Positions 1-4,759 of a stretch of 7,532 nt of DNA are shown here, one piece after another. Location: NCBI GenBank assembly GCA_030838025.1, contig JAUTXM010000197.1:1-7532 (forward strand). The letters are read 5' to 3'. Made by a program: the position numbers and the translations under genes. The first letter of the stretch is position 1. The number at the start of each line of letters is the position of its first letter. The stretch comes from Acidimicrobiaceae bacterium. Lineage in GTDB: Bacteria > Actinomycetota > Acidimicrobiia > Acidimicrobiales > Palsa-688. Below the pieces are notes generated by a model. The model was not told the DNA's origin and did not search any database. It saw nothing but the letters and a program-made list of their open reading frames with translations.

Positions 1-105
1 CGCCGCTGTGTCAACCGACGACGCCGCCGCCCCAGCGGTCGACCCGCCAACCGCCGACCCCGCAGGCGCCGACGCCGCAGCCGAGTCGGCGGCGACTCCC
101 GCCAC
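1..105 (-). CDS. Possible 5' end of rnc (RNase III), alanine-rich start, cut by window edge
   Basis: A GTG codon at 105-103 opens a minus-strand frame with no stop for 35 codons up to the window edge. It encodes an Ala/Gly/Ser-rich stretch with no recognisable domain. It would begin 20 bases after the acpP stop. In many bacteria rnc follows acpP or rpmF, so the expected product is RNase III, the double-strand-specific endonuclease of rRNA processing, here with an unstructured leader before the catalytic domain. No Shine-Dalgarno sequence precedes the GTG, and the frame is also open upstream into the acpP stop region, so the start is uncertain. The rnc assignment rests only on gene order; no RNase III residue is visible. 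GC-rich DNA also gives open frames by chance. Confidence 0.3.
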   Translation of the reverse strand, partial: MAGVAADSAAASAPAGSAVGGSTAGAAASSVDTAA

Positions 106-125
106 GGTCGCCGGGTCGCGGTCCG

Positions 126-422
126 TCAGCAAGCCTCGAGCTTGGCCACCACGTAGTCGACGGCGTCGCGAACAGTCTTCAGATCTTCCAGATCCTCGTC
201 GTCGATCCGGAAACCGACCGTCCGCTCGCCCAGCTCCTCCTCCAACGCCTCGACCAACTCGATCAACGCCAGTGAGTCGGCGCCCAGGTCGTCGCCGAAC
301 GAGGCGCCCTCGGTGATGGTCACCGGCTCGATCTCGAGGATGTCGGCCAACCGGTCACGGACGAGCTCGAACACCTCGCGACGGTCGGGCATCGCCTTTT
401 CTACATGGGTCTCGGCGGGCAC
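126..422 (-). CDS. acpP: Acyl carrier protein
   Basis: Small acidic carrier protein of fatty-acid and phospholipid synthesis. It holds growing acyl chains on a 4'-phosphopantetheine arm in the cytoplasm. With the GTG at 422 it is 98 residues long. The attachment site is Ser50 in the GADSLALIELV motif, followed by the typical acidic recognition helix (LVEALEEELG) and the DEDLEDLKTVRDAVDYV end of the fold. It is longer than the usual 75-80 residues because of an N-terminal extension. A GTG at 428 overlaps the ribosome binding site, so 422 is preferred; an ATG at 392 (MPDRREVF) would give a more typical length. It lies 33 bases after plsX, its functional partner. The protein ends in a cysteine, which is a little unusual. 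Confidence 0.95.
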   Translation of the reverse strand: MPAETHVEKAMPDRREVFELVRDRLADILEIEPVTITEGASFGDDLGADSLALIELVEALEEELGERTVGFRIDDEDLEDLKTVRDAVDYVVAKLEAC

Positions 423-427
423 GGGCA

Positions 428-432
428 CTCCT
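428..432 (-). promoter_or_regulatory. Ribosome binding site of acpP
   Basis: On the minus strand AGGAG is followed by five bases and then GTG at 422-420. The other upstream in-frame GTG (428-426) shares its first base with this motif and cannot use it. The site therefore favours 422 as the start. Confidence 0.6.
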
Positions 433-455
433 GAGGGGTTCAGCCAAGGGACTCG

Positions 456-1511
456 TTATGTTACCCCGCCCGCCGCCACAGCCGCTTTGACCTGCTCGAC
501 CATCCCGCCCTGGACTGAATCGCGGGCCACTTTGAGGGCGTTCACGATCGCCTTGGGACCCGACGAGCCATGACTGATGATGCACACGCCGTTGACGCCG
601 AGCAGCATGGCGCCGCCGTAGGTGTCAGCGTCGAACTGATCGGCGAGCGGCGCCAGGGCGGGCAGCAGCACCTTGGACGCGGCCCGGGTCTCCTCGGTCG
701 ACATCATCACGTCGATGATGGCGCCGATGACCAGCTTGAGTCCGCCCTCGAGCGCCTTCAAGGCGACGTTTCCGGTGAACCCGTCGGTCACCACGACGTC
801 GACGGCGTCGGACATGATGTCGCGGCCCTCGACGTTGCCGATGAACTTGACGTTGGGCCCCGCGGCGCCCGAGGCCAGCAGGGCGTGCGCTTCCTTGACC
901 AGCGTATTTCCCTTGGACGCCTCTTCGCCGATCGACAGCAGGCCGACTCGGGGATCGGCGACGCCGAAGCGCAGCCGGGAGAACGCGGAACCCATCTGGG
1001 CGAACTGCACCAACCACGCGGGCGCGCACTCGGAGTTGGCACCCGCGTCGATCAGGACCGTGTAGCCGCCCCCGGGCACGGGAATCGGGGTGGCGATGGC
1101 CGGGCGGGCTACACCCGGCAGGCGACCCATCCGGAACAGCGCACTGGCCATGGTGGCTCCGGTGTTGCCGGCGCTGACCATGGCCGATGCCCGGCCGTCG
1201 CGAACCGCCTCGGCCGCCCGCACCAGCGACGAGTCCTTCTTGCGACGTACACCTTGGGCCGCGTCATCGTGCATCGAGATGACCTCGCGGGCGGGCTGGA
1301 TGGGAAGGTCGCCGACGTCACCCAGACGGTCGGGGTCGCCGACGAGAAGCACCGGGATCCCCAGCGCCGCTGCCTGGCGGGCGCCTTCGACGATCTCGTC
1401 AGGCGCCCGGTCGCCGCCCATGGCGTCGAGGGCGACCGGGAGCATGGGCTGGCTCTGAGGTGCCCGCTCCTGGTCGGTGTCTTCGTCGGCGGAAACGGGA
1501 CTGGCGCTCAC
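456..1511 (-). CDS. plsX: Phosphate acyltransferase PlsX
   Basis: PlsX is a soluble, membrane-associated enzyme that converts acyl-ACP plus phosphate into acyl-phosphate, the donor PlsY uses to acylate glycerol-3-phosphate, the first step of phospholipid synthesis. Family marks in order: VALDAMGGDRAP (residues 26-37), SAGNTGA (113-119), the GEEASKGN segment (195-202), GNVEGRDI (225-232), TDGFTGNV (242-249) and HGSSGPKA near the end. The GTG at 1511 lies seven bases after the rpmF stop and has no clear Shine-Dalgarno sequence, which suggests translational coupling to rpmF. An ATG at 1445 (MLPVALDAMGGD) would remove a 22-residue polar, acidic leader and give the commoner family length. The next gene is acpP, whose product is its substrate carrier. 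The function is secure; the start is not. Confidence 0.95.
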   Translation of the reverse strand: MSASPVSADEDTDQERAPQSQPMLPVALDAMGGDRAPDEIVEGARQAAALGIPVLLVGDPDRLGDVGDLPIQPAREVISMHDDAAQGVRRKKDSSLVRAAEAVRDGRASAMVSAGNTGATMASALFRMGRLPGVARPAIATPIPVPGGGYTVLIDAGANSECAPAWLVQFAQMGSAFSRLRFGVADPRVGLLSIGEEASKGNTLVKEAHALLASGAAGPNVKFIGNVEGRDIMSDAVDVVVTDGFTGNVALKALEGGLKLVIGAIIDVMMSTEETRAASKVLLPALAPLADQFDADTYGGAMLLGVNGVCIISHGSSGPKAIVNALKVARDSVQGGMVEQVKAAVAAGGVT

Positions 1512-1518
1512 CGAGCGC

Positions 1519-1698
1519 TCAGTCGACGTCGATCGCCTGCCGCCCGCCGTACCACCCGCAATTGGGGCAGACCACGTGCGGCAGCTTGGTCTGCCGGCAC
1601 TGCGGGCAGACGCTCCGGGCCGGCAGCGAAAGTGTCCAGGCGCTGGCCCGGCGGCTGCGGCTCTTGGCCTTGGAGGTCTTCTTCTTCGGTACAGCCAT
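1519..1698 (-). CDS. rpmF: Ribosomal protein bL32, zinc-binding form
   Basis: A 59-residue large-subunit ribosomal protein. It begins MAVPKKKTSKAKSRSRRASAW, the classic basic L32 N-terminus, and carries two zinc-ligand pairs, CPQC (residues 31-34) and CPNC (44-47), followed by GWYGGR. Four cysteines make this the zinc-containing type rather than the cysteine-free paralogue some actinobacteria express under zinc starvation. The start is an ATG with GGAG about ten bases upstream; that motif sits in a tiny CGGA-GCTA-TCCG inverted repeat. The gene follows the DUF177 gene, a very widely conserved pairing, and ends seven bases before plsX. Confidence 0.96.
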   Translation of the reverse strand: MAVPKKKTSKAKSRSRRASAWTLSLPARSVCPQCRQTKLPHVVCPNCGWYGGRQAIDVD

Positions 1699-1751
1699 GA
1701 TCGGATAGCTCCGTCTCGGGTATCAGGTGCGCAGGTCAGACGCCGGCGGGA

Positions 1752-1780
1752 ACGCTACTTCGGTCGCGGTCGCAGGTCAT
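1752..1780 (-). promoter_or_regulatory. Possible promoter for rpmF-plsX-acpP
   Basis: The 125-base gap between the DUF177 stop and rpmF contains, on the minus strand, ATGACC (1780-1775) and TAGCGT (1757-1752) separated by 17 bases. These match the -35 and -10 consensus in 4 and 3 of 6 positions; TAGCGT fits the TANNNT pattern of actinobacterial -10 elements. It would give a leader of about 45-50 bases. Such matches are common by chance, so support is weak. Nothing else was seen in this gap. Confidence 0.22.
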
Positions 1781-1823
1781 TGGGTCGCGGCAGAACCAAG
1801 GCTCTCGCCGCGGGGGACTCAGT

Positions 1824-2447
1824 CTAGGCCGAATCCGGCGTCACGTCATCGCCCGCGCCCGCAACCTCGCCCCGCCCCGTCGGGCTGGCGACACCAGCCG
1901 AACCATTCTCGGGCAGGAAATGCAACGAATCGAGGATCGCCCACACCGGATTCCTGGGCTGGTCGCCGCAATCGCAGGACTGTTCGTTGCGGTCGACACC
2001 GCACATGGGGCACAGGCCGGCGCAGTCGTCGCGGCACACCGGCGCCAGGGGCAGCTCGAGCAGGATGGCGTCGCGAGCCAGCGGGGCCAGGTCCAGCGTG
2101 TCGCCCGTCAGGGGGTAGGTCTCGGCCTCGTCGGCGTCGACCAGGTCGCCCTCACGCAGCCGCGGCGCCCGCTCGAAGACCTCCCGGACCGAGGCCGCGA
2201 CCTCACCGGTCACCAGCTGCAGGCAGCGCCGACACTCGCCGGTCCACATCGACGAGACCGTGCCGGTGACCACGACGCCCCCGTCGGCAACCTCGACGTC
2301 GGCGTCGACCACCACGTCGGCGCCGGCCGGTACCGAGCTGCTGGTGATCGCCAGCCCGTCCATCCGACCGGCGCGCAGCACGTGGTGGCGGCCGCCCGGC
2401 GTGGGCCGCAGCGACGTCACATTGACGAGGAAGGGATTGGGTGTCAA
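1824..2447 (-). CDS. DUF177 / YceD family protein
   Basis: A 207-residue member of the DUF177 (YceD) family, almost always encoded just before rpmF and linked genetically to rRNA or ribosome synthesis in bacteria and plastids; its molecular role is not settled. The N-terminus NPFLVNVTSLRPTPG is typical. A first cysteine pair, CRRC, is at residues 72-75. A second cluster, CRDDCAGLCPMCG (138-150) followed by CDC (158-160), looks like a metal-binding knuckle, and PVWAILDSL follows. The last 25 or so residues are a low-complexity tail beyond the usual end. The start is TTG at 2447: an in-frame TGA lies nine codons upstream with no ATG or GTG between, and the next GTG (2420) would cut into the conserved N-terminus. 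No good Shine-Dalgarno sequence is visible. Confidence 0.92.
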   Translation of the reverse strand: MTPNPFLVNVTSLRPTPGGRHHVLRAGRMDGLAITSSSVPAGADVVVDADVEVADGGVVVTGTVSSMWTGECRRCLQLVTGEVAASVREVFERAPRLREGDLVDADEAETYPLTGDTLDLAPLARDAILLELPLAPVCRDDCAGLCPMCGVDRNEQSCDCGDQPRNPVWAILDSLHFLPENGSAGVASPTGRGEVAGAGDDVTPDSA

Positions 2448-2525
2448 GGGAGTCGTCTCATCGAAGCGGCGTCACAGGGTACGGCCCCACATGCGCCAAC
2501 AGGTCCCGAGCGCGCCTTGTGGCGG

Positions 2526-3089
2526 TCAGAACCGGTCCTGGTCGAAGAAGGTGTCCTCGGCGGCGAGGGTGTCGTCGATGCCGCCGGCGATGTCGGAGCC
2601 GTCGGCGGGGGCCAGTGGGGTCGCCGAAAGTCGCTCGCGACCCGAGTGGACTGTCTTCATGGTGCGCTCCAGGACTATCTCGAACGCGGCCAGCTTCTGG
2701 TCGCAGTAGTCCTCGGCCTCATGGCGCAGTCTTCGGGATTCCTCCCGGGCGTCGTCGACGGTACGCCGTGCGGTGTGCTGGGCCTCGCGAACGATCTCGG
2801 TGCGCTGGACCATGCGCTCGGCCCGGATCCGGGCCGCTTCCAAGATGTCCTCCCCCTCGCGCTGCATCTTGTCCAGGAAGTCCTGGCGTTCCTTGAGCAA
2901 CCAACGAGCCTGCTTCAGCTCCTCGGGCAGGCGCTCACACGCCTCATCCAGTAGCTCGAGGACCTCTTCCTTGTTGTCGAGCTTGGCAGACGACGACAGC
3001 GGCAGGGCACGGGTGTTGCTGATGATCTCGATCACCCGCCGCAGCAGGAGCTCGGCATTGGGCTCGGGCCGGCCATCGGAAACCGTCAT
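2526..3089 (-). CDS. sepIVA: SepIVA-like DivIVA-family coiled-coil protein
   Basis: A 187-residue, mostly helical, highly charged protein. Residues 10-32 form the N-terminal segment and 40-150 a long coiled coil rich in Glu, Arg and Ala (EEVLELLDEACERLPEELKQ, then heptad-like REAQHTARRTVDDAREESRR). The closing YCDQKLAAFEIVLERTMKTV resembles, from memory, the YVDNKLAEFEEFLNGTL end of mycobacterial SepIVA (Rv2927c), a DivIVA-domain protein needed for septation and envelope growth. The same neighbours, DUF177 then rpmF/rnc, support this. It is shorter than the mycobacterial protein, with less coiled coil, and has an acidic tail ending FFDQDRF. The ATG at 3089 is chosen because the open region upstream (to 3191) is Gly/Cys-rich and unlike the family. 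Automated annotation may call it an ATP synthase b subunit-like protein because of the coiled coil; no membrane anchor is present. Confidence 0.8.
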   Translation of the reverse strand: MTVSDGRPEPNAELLLRRVIEIISNTRALPLSSSAKLDNKEEVLELLDEACERLPEELKQARWLLKERQDFLDKMQREGEDILEAARIRAERMVQRTEIVREAQHTARRTVDDAREESRRLRHEAEDYCDQKLAAFEIVLERTMKTVHSGRERLSATPLAPADGSDIAGGIDDTLAAEDTFFDQDRF

Positions 3090-3100
3090 CGCTGTACCAC
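3086..3100 (-). other. Possible four-codon leader ORF overlapping the sepIVA start
   Basis: A strong GGAGGAG motif (3113-3107) lies 17 bases before the sepIVA ATG, too far for normal use, but only six bases before a GTG at 3100. That GTG opens GTG-GTA-CAG-CGA-TGA, and the TGA overlaps the sepIVA start as ATGA. A ribosome ending on this mini-ORF could restart on sepIVA. Alternatively the weak GGTGG seven bases before the ATG serves as the binding site and the mini-ORF is accidental. Confidence 0.25.
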
Positions 3101-3198
3101 CGGCAACTCCTCCCCCGCAGGACCCGCCATCTCGGCGTTCCAGGACACTCGCACCCGGGCACACTGGCACCCCGACACAGGCAACAGCCAACCAGCCA

Positions 3199-3681
3199 TC
3201 AGGTGAACTTCTCCTTCAACTTGGTGAAAACCGGGCCAGGCACCATGCCACCGATGCGGTCGGCACCTCCGAAGTGGGCGAACTCACGAACGTACTTGGA
3301 TGCCACGAAGGCGTACTCGGACGAGCACGGTATGAAGAGTGTCTCGATTCCCGAGACGGCTTTGTTCATCTGGGCCTGCTGCAGCTCGGACTCTGCGTCG
3401 GACGCCACCCGAAGGCCCTTGACGATGACGTCTACCCGCAGATCTCGGGCCAGGTCGACGACCAGGCTGGAGAACGGGTGCAATGCCACGTTCGGAAGGT
3501 GTGCCACCGACTCGCCGATCATCTCGAGGCGTTCCTGGACGCTGAAGAGCGGCTCGGCCTTCTGGGGATTGCGCATGGGCGCCACCACGACCTGGTCGAA
3601 CAACTTCGACGCGGTCTCGACGATCTCCAGATGCCCGTTGTGAAACGGGTCGAACGTCCCCGGGAAGAGGGCCGTCCTCAC
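3199..3681 (-). CDS. coaD: Phosphopantetheine adenylyltransferase (PPAT)
   Basis: Transfers AMP from ATP to 4'-phosphopantetheine to give dephospho-CoA, the penultimate step of coenzyme A synthesis. The 160-residue length is typical. It shows the nucleotidyltransferase signature PGTFDPFHNGH (residues 7-17), a lysine in the RNPQKAEP loop (Lys41), VIVKGLR (85-91) and EYAFVASKYVREFA (122-135), which matches the family's YSF(I/V)SSSLVKEVA ATP-binding stretch. Two usual aromatic residues are missing from the SDFEYE motif, which reads SDAESE (94-99). The GTG start at 3681 has AGGAAGG six bases upstream and overlaps the rsmD stop as GTGA, so the two genes are translationally coupled. CoA from this pathway supplies the prosthetic group of the ACP encoded downstream. 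Confidence 0.96.
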   Translation of the reverse strand: MRTALFPGTFDPFHNGHLEIVETASKLFDQVVVAPMRNPQKAEPLFSVQERLEMIGESVAHLPNVALHPFSSLVVDLARDLRVDVIVKGLRVASDAESELQQAQMNKAVSGIETLFIPCSSEYAFVASKYVREFAHFGGADRIGGMVPGPVFTKLKEKFT

Positions 3682-4325
3682 GTGTCACCTTCCTGGTCGC
3701 GGACCGGCTCGGGCGGCGAGCCCGTGAGCGAGCGGGCCGGCCGTGCGACCGTGACAACGGTACCGCCGTAGTGCTTCTCTCTGAGAACTTCCCACCCTGG
3801 GCCGAGGTCGAGTGCGGCGCCGGACTCGAGTACTGCGAGTCCGCCTGCCGGGCCGAGCACCGGCTCCAGGAGGGTCAGGAGGTCAGGCCACTCGCGGTAG
3901 GCGTAGGGCGGATCAGCCAGGACGAGGTTGGTCGGCGGCGCGGTCCGCAGCCAGCGAACGGCGTCGGTGCGCACCACCGTGGCGCGGGGACCGGCCAGTC
4001 CGAGCGCTTCGATGTTTTCCCGGATGGTCGCTACGGCCTGGCGGTCGACATCCACGAAGACGACACTGCCCGCGCCGCGCGACAGGGCCTCGATGCCGAG
4101 CGCCCCGCTTCCCGCGAACAGGTCGGCAACGCTCGCTTCCTCGACCGCGGTCGCTCCCGCCGGACCGTCAGCCGGACCGTCCGCCGAAACGGCCGTATCG
4201 ACGACCGCCAGGCTGCCGAGGATCCCGAAGATGGCCTCCCGCACCTTGTCGCTCGTCGGTCGGGTCGACCGACCTGGCGGCGCGCGGAAGCGCCGTCCGC
4301 GGGCTTCGCCTCCGACGACCCGCAC
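3678..4325 (-). CDS. rsmD: 16S rRNA (guanine(966)-N2)-methyltransferase RsmD
   Basis: SAM-dependent enzyme that methylates N2 of G966 in helix 31 of 16S rRNA during small-subunit assembly. The 215-residue protein shows VRVVGGEARGRRF at the start, RPTSDKVREAIFGIL (residues 22-36), the SAM-binding DLFAGSGALGIEALSRGA (68-85), an acidic FVDVD after strand 2 (90-94) and the catalytic ADPPY (137-141). Residues 42-65 form an Ala/Gly/Asp-rich insertion between the N-terminal element and the SAM fold, and a polar tail adds about 15 residues. The GTG at 4325 begins the conserved N-terminus, lies seven bases after the stop of the small membrane-protein gene, and is preceded by AGGG five bases upstream. 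The frame stays open to 4463, but that stretch overlaps the other gene and is unlike the family. RsmD next to CoaD is a classic bacterial pair. Confidence 0.94.
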   Translation of the reverse strand: MRVVGGEARGRRFRAPPGRSTRPTSDKVREAIFGILGSLAVVDTAVSADGPADGPAGATAVEEASVADLFAGSGALGIEALSRGAGSVVFVDVDRQAVATIRENIEALGLAGPRATVVRTDAVRWLRTAPPTNLVLADPPYAYREWPDLLTLLEPVLGPAGGLAVLESGAALDLGPGWEVLREKHYGGTVVTVARPARSLTGSPPEPVRDQEGDT

Positions 4326-4332
4326 GGCCGCC

Positions 4333-4557
4333 CTAGAGCGGTCCGGCTCGGCGCATCCGGGCCCACCGCCGGGCGCGGGCGCCGACCAAGGCGGCGTACC
4401 CCACGCCGGCGGCAACCATCGCCACGCCCAACACGGCATTGACGAACACCGCCACGACGACACCCAACACCGAAAGCACTGCCCCGAGCGCCGCGTCCGC
4501 CGCCAGTACGACCCGCCAGTTGGAGGCGAAGGCGGTCGAGTCGTCGGTGCGCGCCAT
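4333..4557 (-). CDS. Small membrane protein, two predicted helices, unknown function
   Basis: I do not recognise this 74-residue protein. After a short polar N-terminus (MARTDDSTAFASNWR) come two hydrophobic stretches at about residues 16-38 and 40-60, with a short Asn-containing turn between them. A strongly basic tail (RARRWARMRR) follows, and would place the C-terminus in the cytoplasm by the positive-inside rule. The ATG at 4557 lacks a Shine-Dalgarno sequence. The stop is seven bases from the rsmD start, so it belongs to the rsmD-coaD unit. The frame stays open upstream to 4977, but that part crosses the palindrome and recG and reads as low-complexity basic sequence, so it is not included. 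Hydrophobic pattern, operon spacing and basic cap support a real gene; without homologues it remains hypothetical. Confidence 0.65.
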   Translation of the reverse strand: MARTDDSTAFASNWRVVLAADAALGAVLSVLGVVVAVFVNAVLGVAMVAAGVGYAALVGARARRWARMRRAGPL

Positions 4558-4565
4558 CGCCGGCC

Positions 4566-4571
4566 AGCGTA
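4566..4571 (-). promoter_or_regulatory. Possible -10 element for a leaderless mRNA
   Basis: On the minus strand TACGCT, fitting the TANNNT actinobacterial -10 pattern, lies eight bases before the ATG of the small membrane-protein gene, which has no ribosome binding site. That spacing would start transcription at or next to the start codon. No convincing -35 hexamer was found 16-18 bases upstream, so this is tentative. Confidence 0.22.
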
Positions 4572-4623
4572 GGGCGCTTGTTCGCCGAAAGGGTTGACGC
4601 GCTGGTTCGAGGCAGGTTTCGGA

Positions 4624-4708
4624 ATCGATTGGCAGTTTGGCGGGCTTTGTCAGTTCTGCCGTCCCCCGCCCGGGAGAACTGCCAAAGCCGGGAAAACTGA
4701 CAATCGAT
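4624..4708. repeat. Large imperfect palindrome built from 9-mer repeats
   Basis: In the 202-base gap after recG (4558-4759), positions 4624-4661 pair with 4671-4708 around a 9-base loop centred on 4666. Thirty-two of 38 positions are complementary, with mismatches at 4632, 4639, 4640, 4642, 4650 and 4658. Both ends carry ATCGAT. Each arm holds two copies of TTGNCAGTT or its complement, 18 bases apart. The loop and adjoining bases are GC-rich (CCCCCGCCCGGG), while the arms are less GC-rich than the genes around them. There is no T-run on either side, so it is not a standard intrinsic terminator. It could be an operator array, an RNA hairpin controlling the genes after recG, or one copy of a dispersed palindromic repeat. 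The pairing is read directly from sequence; the role is unknown. Confidence 0.85.
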
Positions 4709-4721
4709 CCGCAACTGGCAA
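4629..4721. repeat. Five TTGNCAGTT 9-mers in exact 18-base register
   Basis: Forward copies are TTGGCAGTT at 4629-4637 and TTGTCAGTT at 4647-4655. Reverse copies are AACTGCCAA at 4677-4685, AACTGACAA at 4695-4703 and AACTGGCAA at 4713-4721. Starts within each orientation are exactly 18 bases apart. Only the fifth position of the 9-mer varies. The fifth copy lies outside the palindrome; its mirror position on the left holds only a decayed GGCAGGTTT. Confidence 0.8.
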
Positions 4722-4759
4722 CGCCTGGCCGGCCGTCATGGGCGCGAGCGCGAACCCCC

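Noticed and set aside
2448..2525. Promoter or terminator between sepIVA and the DUF177 gene
   Set aside because: TTGGCG and TACCCT occur but only 12 bases apart, and no hairpin with a T-run was seen.
3090..3198. Upstream extension of sepIVA to a GTG at 3191
   Set aside because: It encodes a Cys/Gly-rich stretch unlike the family N-terminus, and the ATG at 3089 begins the conserved-looking region. The 109-base gap otherwise holds only the leader ORF candidate.
4624..4708. Intrinsic transcription terminator after recG
   Set aside because: The stem is long and interrupted, and neither strand has a T-run after it. A terminator without a U-tract is possible in actinobacteria but cannot be claimed.
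4629..4721. CRISPR array, integron attC site or replication origin
   Set aside because: The repeats are only 9 bases with 9-base gaps and inverted halves, so not CRISPR. The attC core pairs (RYYYAAC/GTTRRRY) are not positioned correctly. There are no DnaA boxes or rep gene.
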